A DNA stretch of 47,960 nt, taken from the NCBI GenBank assembly GCA_023663945.1, contig JAMPGL010000031.1, forward strand, positions 1 to 47,960, read 5' to 3'. Position numbers and translations under genes: made by a program. This DNA is from Lachnospiraceae bacterium. GTDB lineage: Bacteria > Bacillota > Clostridia > Lachnospirales > Lachnospiraceae. The notes under the pieces are model-generated. The model ran no database searches and was not told the DNA's origin. It worked only from the letters and a program-made list of their open reading frames with translations. Below, piece by piece: positions 41,056 to 47,960 of the stretch (positions within the stretch are counted from its first letter, which is position 1; each line of letters opens with the position of its first letter).

Positions 41056-42529
41056 GAAGATCATTATATTACTGGCAGCACTCATATGTGTCAGTCTGGC
41101 AGCTTTCGGGGTGAGCAGGTATGAGGAAAAGAAGGAAATCATTAAGAACAGTGACGAGATCATTATGGAAGTGGCAAGTGAAGATGTAAACGTGCTTTCC
41201 TGGGAGTGCGATACGGGTTCCTATGCTTTCCATAGGGATGAAGATGGCGGTTGGCTTTATGATACAGATGAAGCATTCCCTGTGGACGGGGAAAAGATAG
41301 AGGGGCTGCTGGAACAGTTTCAGGAGTTTGGCGTTTCCTTTATCATAGAGGAGGTGGAGGATTTCGGGCAGTATGGTCTGGAAACGCCTGTCTGTACTAT
41401 CCATATGGAAACGGGATCGGACACTTACGAGATCCTGCTGGGGAATTACAGCGCCATGGATTCCGAGCGGTATGTGTCCATTGGAGACGGTAACGCTTAT
41501 CTTGTAAAGAATGACCCGTTAGGGCAGTTTGAGATAGAGATCAGTGATGTGATACTGCATGATGAAATCCCGTATATGGAGGATGTGACACAAGTACAGC
41601 TTTCGGGTGCAGAATCGGAAAAGATTGTCTATGAGGAGGACAGCAGGAATACCTATTATGCAGGGGACGTCTATTTCATGGAACAGGATGCTGCGAAAAT
41701 GCCCCTTGATACCACAAGGGTAAATGACTATCTGAGTACGGTTCAAAATCTGAACCTGAAGGATTATGTTACTTACAATGCGACTGAGGAAGAACTGCAG
41801 GCATATGGCATGGACGCGCCGGAACTGTCAATCGTGCTTGACTATACGGTAAGTGATGAAGAAACAGAGGGAAAAACAGCGGGAACATTCACCCTGCATG
41901 TAGGGCGTGATCCGGAAGAGAGGGAAAAGGAAGCGGCAGAAAATGCAGTGGATTCTGAATCAGAAGACTTAAACGGAGAAGAGTCAGAAAACATGGAAAC
42001 AGAACCAGAGAGCGCGGAAGACGGGGCAGAAGGAGAAAATGAAGTGACTGCTTATGCCAGAGTGGGGGATTCAAAGATCGTCTACCAGATCACCGCGGAG
42101 CAGTATGAGAAACTCATGGATATGTCCTATGATTCCCTGCGCCATCAGGAAATGTTCTGGGCTGATTTTGGGGATATGTACCAGCTTGATATCCTGCTGG
42201 AAGGGAAAAAATATACAATCACTTCTGAAATGGAGGATGATGAGAGGACGTATTACTATCAGGAGGAAGAGCAGGAAATGGCGGGAATCAGGGGCGCAAT
42301 AAGAGGGTTGACCGCGACAGATTTTACGGATGAGACGCCGACTGAAAAGGAAGAGATCAGTTTCACTGTATATCTGGATAATGAAAACTATCCGGAGGTT
42401 CATATCCAGCTATACCGCTATGATGGGAATAGCTGTATTGCAGTGGTTGACGGGGAATCTGTAGCGTTTGTGGAAAGGGCTAAAGTAATTGACCTAGTGG
42501 AAACAGTAAATTCGATTGTTTTGAAGTAA
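41042..42529 (+). CDS. DUF4340 domain-containing membrane-anchored protein
   Basis: A 495-residue protein with an N-terminal membrane helix (KIIILLAALICVSLAAFGV) and two DUF4340-type extracytoplasmic domains (DEAFPVDGEKIEGLLEQFQEF, YGLETPVCTIHMETG; and a second set near residues 225-290). An acidic Glu-rich linker of about 45 residues near residue 300-345 separates the second half. DUF4340 proteins usually follow GldG-like genes and are thought to be part of the same complex. It starts 14 bases inside the GldG gene and ends the operon. Confidence 0.88.
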   Translation: MKRNKKIIILLAALICVSLAAFGVSRYEEKKEIIKNSDEIIMEVASEDVNVLSWECDTGSYAFHRDEDGGWLYDTDEAFPVDGEKIEGLLEQFQEFGVSFIIEEVEDFGQYGLETPVCTIHMETGSDTYEILLGNYSAMDSERYVSIGDGNAYLVKNDPLGQFEIEISDVILHDEIPYMEDVTQVQLSGAESEKIVYEEDSRNTYYAGDVYFMEQDAAKMPLDTTRVNDYLSTVQNLNLKDYVTYNATEEELQAYGMDAPELSIVLDYTVSDEETEGKTAGTFTLHVGRDPEEREKEAAENAVDSESEDLNGEESENMETEPESAEDGAEGENEVTAYARVGDSKIVYQITAEQYEKLMDMSYDSLRHQEMFWADFGDMYQLDILLEGKKYTITSEMEDDERTYYYQEEEQEMAGIRGAIRGLTATDFTDETPTEKEEISFTVYLDNENYPEVHIQLYRYDGNSCIAVVDGESVAFVERAKVIDLVETVNSIVLK

Positions 42530-42557
42530 ATTGAAAGGAAAATATGGATTTGCAGCT

Positions 42558-42608
42558 GGCTATTCAATACATGGGATGCAAAAATACATAAACCGGTATT
42601 GAATAGCC
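42558..42608. terminator. Hairpin after the Gld-type operon
   Basis: GGCTATTCAATAC at 42558-42570 pairs perfectly with GTATTGAATAGCC at 42596-42608 across a 25-base loop. No T-run follows, so it may be a terminator or an element-end palindrome at the junction with the transfer-gene remnants. Confidence 0.5.
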
Positions 42609-42632
42609 ATTGAGAACAAATGAGGTGATATT

Positions 42633-43091
42633 ATCGGACGGATAGTGATAATGGAATTTGATGATACCGACATGAGCATTTTTGACGAACTAATGGAAGT
42701 AGTGAGAAAGCATCCCGATTTCAACAGATATGAGGTGAGGTTGAAATCTGCATTACAGCTTCCGGGACTTGAAATCTATCCTGACCGCAGAAAAATTTAC
42801 CGAGACCGCAGGGAAATCAGCCTGACAGCAAAGGAGTTTGATATTCTTTGTTTTCTTGCTGCAAACCAGGGAAAAGTAATGACTTATGCACAGATTTATG
42901 AGAAGGTATGGGGCGGCTATGGGCAGGATATTGAGAATAATACAATAGGTTATCATATCTGTCACTTGAAAGAAAAACTGTTTGCCGCTTCACCATGCTC
43001 TTCTTTTAACATACGATGCTTTCAGAGATGGAAGCGGATGCGGAACGCTATAAACAGGAGTATGAGGCGGAAATGCGGGAGAAAGGCATAG
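42633..43091 (+). pseudogene. Winged-helix DNA-binding protein, C-terminally truncated
   Basis: The product carries an OmpR-type winged helix (LEIYPDRRKIYRDRREISLTAKEFDILCFLAANQGKVMTYAQIYEKVW, then NNTIGYHICHLKEKL). There is no receiver domain, as in the small regulators of Tn1549-like elements. The expected end (beta-hairpin of the wing after FNIRC) is missing; at about 43015 the frame enters sortase DNA. GAGGTGA at 42622 points to a start at 42633 (IGRIVIMEFDD), where the codon is ATC; the GTG at 42645 or ATG at 42651 are possible alternatives. It is a fragment. Confidence 0.65.
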
Positions 43092-43665
43092 AGCCTTATG
43101 ACTGGGATGCCTTATGCAGTGAAAACGAGGATATAAGGGGCTGGCTGTACATACCGGACACCTTGATCAATTTCCCGTAGTGGGGACGGATGACAATGCC
43201 TTTTACCTCTCCCATGATTTCACAGGGGACAGGAGCAGGGCGGGATGCCCTTTCATGGATAAGGACACGGAAGTCTGGGATTTCAACCGCGTCATCTACG
43301 GTCACAACATGGGCGCTGGTTCGGATGCCATGTTCTCCACGCTCTTGGACTATGAGCAGGAAGAGTATTTCAAGGAGCATAATATTATCTATTTCACAGA
43401 TGCCTATGAGATTGCCAACACCTATCAGGTAATGGCAGTTGTCAAATATGACATAGCAGACCTTGGGGAGTGGGATTTCCGGACGAGAAACCATAGGGAC
43501 ATGGAAAGCTACAACGCATGGATGGAGCAGCTGCAGGGAAGGGCGTTATATTATGCCGAACCGGATGAAGCCCCAACCAGCATCATCACCCTTGCCACGT
43601 GTGACAGGCGCATACATGGGAAGGACGGGAGATTTCTTGTGGTTGCAGGAAAGACAGACGGATAG
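43016..43665 (+). pseudogene. Class B sortase, N-terminally truncated and frameshifted
   Basis: The first frame (from 43016) reads EMEADAERYKQEYEAEMREKG, then IRGWLYIPDTLINFP, and hits TAG at 43178-43180. A net minus-one shift continues with GTDDNAFYLSHDFTG to 43665. It includes the catalytic His in IYGHNMG, Cys in ITLATCDR and Arg in GKDGRFLVVAG. The N-terminal membrane anchor is missing because of the fusion with the winged-helix gene. Intact homologues in conjugative elements attach surface proteins to the wall. Two independent lesions make this copy inactive. Confidence 0.75.
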
Positions 43666-43774
43666 CATAGTTCAGAATGCATTGAGTGAGATTTTATTGT
43701 ATAAACAAGCCGGGAATACGGACAAACAGGGAGGGAATATACTGGTACAAACTATCTTTGGAGAGCGGAAAGCC

Positions 43775-44119
43775 ATGGAGAAAAGGGAGAATATCCGGGC
43801 GGCAAGGGGAAACGGCAGCCATAAACACAGGGCTGGCAGCACGGCAGGCTGCATAGGGCCGGAAGACCTTGCCAGAATGAAGGATATGGATATACGGGAG
43901 GCAGACGCAGGGGCATTGGCTGATATTCTGGAGATTGAAATAGACGGGGATTTAAGCGGAACCGAAAAAAAGAGGGAGTTCATTAGCCGGATCGGGAACC
44001 CATACCTTTACAGGCAGGGGGAGTATGTAGTCAAATTAAGCTTTGCGGATACGGATGCGACGCTGACAGACCGCCTTAAGGAGTACATAGAACACATGGC
44101 AGCAGCCGGGCTGCGGTAA
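43775..44119 (+). CDS. DUF6870-like small conjugative-element protein
   Basis: The 114-residue product ends in the block MDIREADAGALADILEIEID, then REFISRIGNPYLYRQGEYVVKLSFADTDATLTDRLKEYIE, which I recognise from small proteins of Tn1549-type elements (DUF6870-like). The function is unknown. The ATG at 43775 follows GGAGAGCGG; the open frame upstream runs through the sortase remnant. The N-terminal 40 residues are basic and low in complexity. It lies between the sortase remnant and the recombinase pair. Confidence 0.65.
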   Translation: MEKRENIRAARGNGSHKHRAGSTAGCIGPEDLARMKDMDIREADAGALADILEIEIDGDLSGTEKKREFISRIGNPYLYRQGEYVVKLSFADTDATLTDRLKEYIEHMAAAGLR

Positions 44120-44275
44120 ATTTTACAGAACACAGGAGGAAAAAGGAATGGAGAAATAGGAAAAGTTGTGGAAAAACGTGGATATTTTAGACGGATTATG
44201 ATATAATCATTGCAGGACAAAAGCGTGAAAGCCCCGGAATTCCATGACATTTAGTGGAAAGAAGGAGCTTTGGCA

Positions 44276-46021
44276 ATGGAAGAGATCACCAGACGCTGCC
44301 ACCCTTCGGGGGACAGCTTACTGATTAAAAAAGAAACTGAAAAGAAGGCCTATGCGGCGGCGGTATACCTGCGCCTTTCCAAAGAGGACGGGGATGTGTG
44401 CGACGACAGCCGCAAGGAGGAGAGCAACAGCATCACCAACCAGAAGCGGCTCATCCATGATTTTTTAAAGGGCAGGGAGGATATCCATGTCTTTAAGGAA
44501 TATGTGGATGACGGGTATACCGGTTCCGATTTCCTGCGCCCTTCCTTTCAGGAGATGATAAAGGATATGGAAGCGGGAAAGGTCAACCTCATCATTGTGA
44601 AGGATCTTTCCCGTTTTGGCAGGGAATACATTGAGGCAGGGAGATATTTACAGAAGATATTCCCGGCGGCAGGGGTGCGGTTTATAGCGGTCACAGACCA
44701 TTATGATTCCCTGACCGCAGACCTGACGGAGAAGAACATCGTCATACCGGTAAAGAATTTCGTCAATGACGCTTACAGCGCAGACCTGTCGGTCAAGATC
44801 AGGAGCCACCTTGCGAGCAAGCGGGGGAATGGGGAATATACAGGGGCTTACGTATCCTATGGCTTTATGAAGGATGGCAGCGACCATAATAAGCTGGTGG
44901 CTGACCCGGTGGCAGGGGAGAATGTGAAGCTTATTTTCCAGTGGAAACTGGATGGCATGAGCAACAGCGGGATAGCGGAGAGGCTGAACGCCCTTGGGAT
45001 CCCCGCCCCGGCGGATTATAAGCGGAGCCTTGGCATCCAGTACAGGAGTGGTTTCCAGAAGAACCTCTGCTCCAAATGGAGCCCGGTGGCGGTGGGAAGG
45101 ATACTGTCAAACCCCTTGTGCAAGGGGCTGGTGGTGCAGGGGAAGAAGGAGCGCATCAACCACAAGATTAAAAAGATGGTAGTAAAGCCGGAATCGGAAC
45201 AGAGCCGCTACAGGCAGGAGGATTTAGCCCTGATCGGGGAAAAGCAGTTTGAAACCATGCAGGAACTGCTGAAAAAGGACACAAGGACGAATCCGGGGCA
45301 GGAAGGGGCATACCTTTTCAGCGGTCTTCTTTTCTGCCCGGACTGCGGCAGGCAGATGATACGCCGCAAGACTGCCTATAAAGGGAGGCAGACTATCTTC
45401 TATATCTGCAAGACCTATAACGTGGAAAAGACATGCACGCGGCACAGTATCAAAGAACAGGAACTTATTTCCCTTGTGACGGAGGCAGTGAAGGCGCAGG
45501 CACAGATGGCGGCGGATGCGGAAGAAATCTTAAAAGCTGCGGAAGAGGCAGCGGAGGGGGTGCAGACAGTCGCTTTGACGGACACCCGTCTGCCGGAACT
45601 GGAAAAGGAACTTGCGGAAAACGCAGCCATGCTTTCCGGTCTTTATACGGACTGGATGGAGGGAATTCTTTCAGAAGAAGAGTACGGGGAAATGAAAGTC
45701 TTTTATTCCGGACGCTGCGGGGAACTGGAAGGGCAGATCAGGAAGCGGAAGGAAAGGGCAGACAGAGCAGGAGAAGCAGTCAGGGAAGCAAGGAAGTGGC
45801 TTGGCAGTTTTAGAGATACAGCCAGCCTGTTTTCCGGCACAGAAGGAGAGATCCGGCGCAGCCTCATCTGTTCCCTGTTTGAAAAGATATGGGTATATGA
45901 AGGGAAGCGCGTGGAGTTTTCTTTTCTCTATCAGGACAGGATGGAGGAAGTTTATTCCCTGTGCGGCATGTTTAGGGAGACCCTGCAGGATCAGCCTCTT
46001 TGTGAAAAGGGGGCGGTATAA
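44276..46021 (+). CDS. Large serine recombinase, first of a tandem pair
   Basis: A 581-residue protein. The resolvase domain has catalytic Ser35 in VYLRLSKEDGD and the motif VKDLSRFGREYIEAGRY. A Recombinase domain follows (GNGEYTGAYVSYGFMKDG, SPVAVGRILSNPLCKGLVVQG), then a zinc ribbon (FCPDCGRQMIRRKT...YICKTYNVEKTC) and an Ala/Glu-rich coiled-coil. GAAGGAG precedes the ATG at 44276; a TTG at 44270 is too close to it. The stop overlaps the start of the second recombinase (TAATG), so both are made together. Paired serine recombinases of this kind may act jointly in excision and integration. Confidence 0.92.
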   Translation: MEEITRRCHPSGDSLLIKKETEKKAYAAAVYLRLSKEDGDVCDDSRKEESNSITNQKRLIHDFLKGREDIHVFKEYVDDGYTGSDFLRPSFQEMIKDMEAGKVNLIIVKDLSRFGREYIEAGRYLQKIFPAAGVRFIAVTDHYDSLTADLTEKNIVIPVKNFVNDAYSADLSVKIRSHLASKRGNGEYTGAYVSYGFMKDGSDHNKLVADPVAGENVKLIFQWKLDGMSNSGIAERLNALGIPAPADYKRSLGIQYRSGFQKNLCSKWSPVAVGRILSNPLCKGLVVQGKKERINHKIKKMVVKPESEQSRYRQEDLALIGEKQFETMQELLKKDTRTNPGQEGAYLFSGLLFCPDCGRQMIRRKTAYKGRQTIFYICKTYNVEKTCTRHSIKEQELISLVTEAVKAQAQMAADAEEILKAAEEAAEGVQTVALTDTRLPELEKELAENAAMLSGLYTDWMEGILSEEEYGEMKVFYSGRCGELEGQIRKRKERADRAGEAVREARKWLGSFRDTASLFSGTEGEIRRSLICSLFEKIWVYEGKRVEFSFLYQDRMEEVYSLCGMFRETLQDQPLCEKGAV

Positions 46022-47829
46022 TGGCAAGGACTAAGGACAGGGCAAGGCAGGAGCCCCGGCAGGAAATTAAGGCTGGAAAAACCCCTGCAGGAACCTTGCT
46101 ATTCAGGACTGCCACTTATGCAAGGCTTTCCGTAGACAGTGCTGTTACGGAAAGCGATTCCATCACCAGCCAGCAGATGCTCATGCGCGACTACATAAAG
46201 GGCAGGGATGAATTTTTCCTTGTCCGGGAGTATAAGGATGACGGGATCAGCGGAACCCGGTTTGACCGTCAGGCATTCGACAGCCTGCTTGGGGAAGTGA
46301 GGAAAGGGAACATCAACTGCATCATCGTAAAGGATTTTTCAAGGTTTGGCAGGGATCACATCGAAGTGGGAAATTATCTGGAAAAGATATTCCCCTTCCT
46401 CGGGGTACGGTTCATTTCCGTAAATGACGGCTACGACAGCTTTGACAAAGAGTGCGCGGATAAAAAGCTGGCGGTCATCTTAAAGAACCTTGTCAACGAG
46501 TATATCGCAAAGGATACCTCCGTCAAGGTGGCTTCCAGTTATGTGGCAAAGCAGGAAAGCGGGGAATATGATGGAGGGCGTGCGCCCTATGGGTATGCTT
46601 TTGCTGACAAGCGCAAGACAAGGTTTCTCGTTGATGAAAGGCCGGCAGGGATCGTGAAGGATATTTTTGCATGGACGATGCAGGGGGATTCCGCCCTGGC
46701 GATTGTAAAGCGGCTGACGGAACGCAGCATTAACCCGCCGAAAGCCTATCAGGATACAGGAAAGTTTATCCGGCAGGAAAAAGGACGCTGCTACTGGAAT
46801 GAGTTTACGGTAAATGCCATCCTGCAGAATATGGCATACGTGGGGCATATGGCGCTCCATAAATGGAAGGAATCGAAAGCAGACGGGATCAGCCCTTATA
46901 TGCTGGATGAATCGGAGTGGAAGGTAACGAAAAACACTCATGAAGCCATCATTACGGAACAGGATTTCAATCTTGTACAGGAAATCCTGAGGGCAAGGAA
47001 GGAGCGGTATAAGAGCCGGAATGCCATGGATGAAGCTATTATCCGTCCGGAAAACCTGCTGAAAGGAAAAATATTCTGCGGTGACTGCCTTGTGCCCGCT
47101 TCCCGCATGGGGACGAATTACCAGAGGAAGGCTGGGAAAGTCCACGAACGTGTTCGTATTTACCGGTACCGGTGCAGGACTTACCGGGAAAAAGGAGCGC
47201 GGGAGTGTACCTCAAAATCCATTTCGGAAAAGGATCTGGAGGGGATTGTCTATCAGGCAGTCATGACATTTGTCCGGCAGGTGGAATGTCTGGACGGCAT
47301 GGTCTCCCGCTTCCATAATGAGTTCTTCCAGAAGATGCGAAGGAGCATGGAAAAAGAAAAGGGCATGGTGGAGAGGGCAGTCCGGCAGGGGAAGAATGAA
47401 AAGATACTTTTGTATAAAGAGTACACCGGCAGGGAACGCGGCATGAAGCATAACAGCATAGGGCAATCCGGTAAAGAAAAAAATCCAGACAGTAATAGGG
47501 AGTGGTATCTGAAAGAAAAACAGAAGAAAGAGGACGAGATACGTCATTATGAAGAGAGGAAAGCGCAGTTAGAAGAAAAGACAGATTTTATTAACCGGCT
47601 GCAGAAGGAGCAGGCAGGATGGATAAAGGAAATCTTGTCTTATAAAGAGACTGTCTTGGGTGAAGAAGGACTGACCGCACAGATGGCTGCCCTGTTTGTA
47701 GACAAGATTTTTCTGTATGATGGGAAGAGGGTGGAAGTCGTATTGAACTTTAGGGATGAATACCAAACGCTGTGCCAGCTTATTCCCGCGAGTAATGAGG
47801 AAAATAGCCATGCTTGCATGGATATTTGA
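46021..47829 (+). CDS. Large serine recombinase, second of a tandem pair
   Basis: A 602-residue protein with a basic N-terminal extension of about 30 residues. The resolvase domain has catalytic Ser37 in TYARLSVDS and the motif VKDFSRFGRDHIEVGNY. A Recombinase domain follows (SGEYDGGRAPYGYAF, NEFTVNAILQNMAYVGHM), then a zinc ribbon (IFCGDC...YRCRTY...ECTSKS) and a long Lys/Glu coiled-coil (residues 445-540). It is clearly paralogous to the upstream recombinase. Its last codons lie in the sequence that is repeated in inverted form at the left edge of the window and contain the palindrome CATGC-TT-GCATG, which suggests an att site overlapping the gene end. Confidence 0.92.
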   Translation: MARTKDRARQEPRQEIKAGKTPAGTLLFRTATYARLSVDSAVTESDSITSQQMLMRDYIKGRDEFFLVREYKDDGISGTRFDRQAFDSLLGEVRKGNINCIIVKDFSRFGRDHIEVGNYLEKIFPFLGVRFISVNDGYDSFDKECADKKLAVILKNLVNEYIAKDTSVKVASSYVAKQESGEYDGGRAPYGYAFADKRKTRFLVDERPAGIVKDIFAWTMQGDSALAIVKRLTERSINPPKAYQDTGKFIRQEKGRCYWNEFTVNAILQNMAYVGHMALHKWKESKADGISPYMLDESEWKVTKNTHEAIITEQDFNLVQEILRARKERYKSRNAMDEAIIRPENLLKGKIFCGDCLVPASRMGTNYQRKAGKVHERVRIYRYRCRTYREKGARECTSKSISEKDLEGIVYQAVMTFVRQVECLDGMVSRFHNEFFQKMRRSMEKEKGMVERAVRQGKNEKILLYKEYTGRERGMKHNSIGQSGKEKNPDSNREWYLKEKQKKEDEIRHYEERKAQLEEKTDFINRLQKEQAGWIKEILSYKETVLGEEGLTAQMAALFVDKIFLYDGKRVEVVLNFRDEYQTLCQLIPASNEENSHACMDI

Positions 47830-47846
47830 CGAATACCGCGAGGGTC

Positions 47847-47876
47847 AAAAACCCTGTTGCTTGCAGCAGGGTTTTT
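47847..47876 (+). terminator. Terminator of the recombinase pair
   Basis: AAAAACCCTGTTGC pairs with GCAGCAGGGTTTTT (one G-T wobble) around TT, ending in a T-run. It lies 17 bases after the stop codon. Confidence 0.85.
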
Positions 47877-47960
47877 GATTGATGAGAGCCCATATTCCCA
47901 TATGTGGCAGGATTGGGGAACACATAAGAAAGACTAGCCTGATAGTTGTGGGAATGTGGC
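47877..47960. other. Right-edge non-coding sequence
   Basis: No gene is visible. The palindrome CCCATATTCCCATATGTGG region near 47889 is the only structure noted. If the recombinase pair marks the element end, this is the start of flanking DNA. Confidence 0.3.

Noticed and set aside
43463-44119. 218-residue open frame covering the sortase end and the DUF6870-like gene
   Set aside because: The first two thirds are out of frame with the sortase similarity; the start at 43775 with its own ribosome binding site matches the recognisable small protein.

Overview
The window looks like a piece of a gut Clostridia (Lachnospiraceae-type Firmicute) chromosome that is heavily invaded by conjugative and mobilizable elements. 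The reasons are strong AGGAGG-type ribosome binding sites, BlaI/BlaR1, PdaA/PdaB-type deacetylase and Gld-type ABC operons, low-to-moderate GC that changes abruptly between segments, and many Tn1549-like transfer-gene remnants. This assignment is by pattern recognition only. I saw no rRNA, tRNA or CRISPR array.

Layout. 0-5.3 kb: HAD phosphatase and sugar O-acetyltransferase pair, a small mobile-element gene, a cluster of DnaA-box-like 9-mers, a BlaI/BlaR1 pair whose sensor carries a repeat domain instead of a penicillin-binding domain, and a sigma-factor remnant fused to an Rpn-type nuclease remnant. 5.3-12.8 kb: ordinary chromosomal genes (two MATE exporters, a GH2 glycosidase, an S4-domain RNA-binding protein, an auxin-carrier-type permease), with a duplicated 71-bp repeat and large hairpin between the first MATE gene and the GH2 gene. 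12.8-14.8 kb: two broken XRE regulators, an MntA/HepT (nucleotidyltransferase/HEPN) toxin-antitoxin pair, a structured non-coding stretch with its own promoter, and an intact XRE regulator. 14.9-20.2 kb: a cell-envelope cassette (LRR lipoprotein, membrane-anchored SLH-like protein, repeat lipoprotein). 20.2-23.0 kb: a truncated polysaccharide deacetylase that probably marks an element boundary, a 28-residue holin-like toxin, and a large serine recombinase.

23.2-32.8 kb is a decayed mobilization module: truncated ParM-like gene, an iteron array with about 21-bp phasing, oriT-like hairpins, mobC, then an intact 1,798-residue metallophosphoesterase-NACHT ATPase inserted between mobC and the relaxase. 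The relaxase is broken by a 13-bp tandem duplication and then fused to pieces of a VirD4 coupling protein and a MacB-type permease. 32.8-42.5 kb: ABC ATPase, a two-component system, a receiver/RelA-SpoT chimera, an HtrA protease and a Gld-type ABC operon. Three nearly identical direct-repeat boxes (TTTCAG-N5-TTTCAG) in front of the two-component operon, the chimera and htrA suggest one envelope-stress regulon resembling CiaRH-htrA. 42.6-47.96 kb: element end with a truncated winged-helix regulator, a frameshifted sortase B, a DUF6870-like gene and two translationally coupled large serine recombinases.

The most interesting candidate system is the metallophosphoesterase-NACHT protein, a plausible anti-phage (STAND/NLR-like) defence gene carried as cargo inside the mobilization operon. 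The shared response-regulator boxes, the 21-bp iterons and the series of gene fusions are the other main signals.
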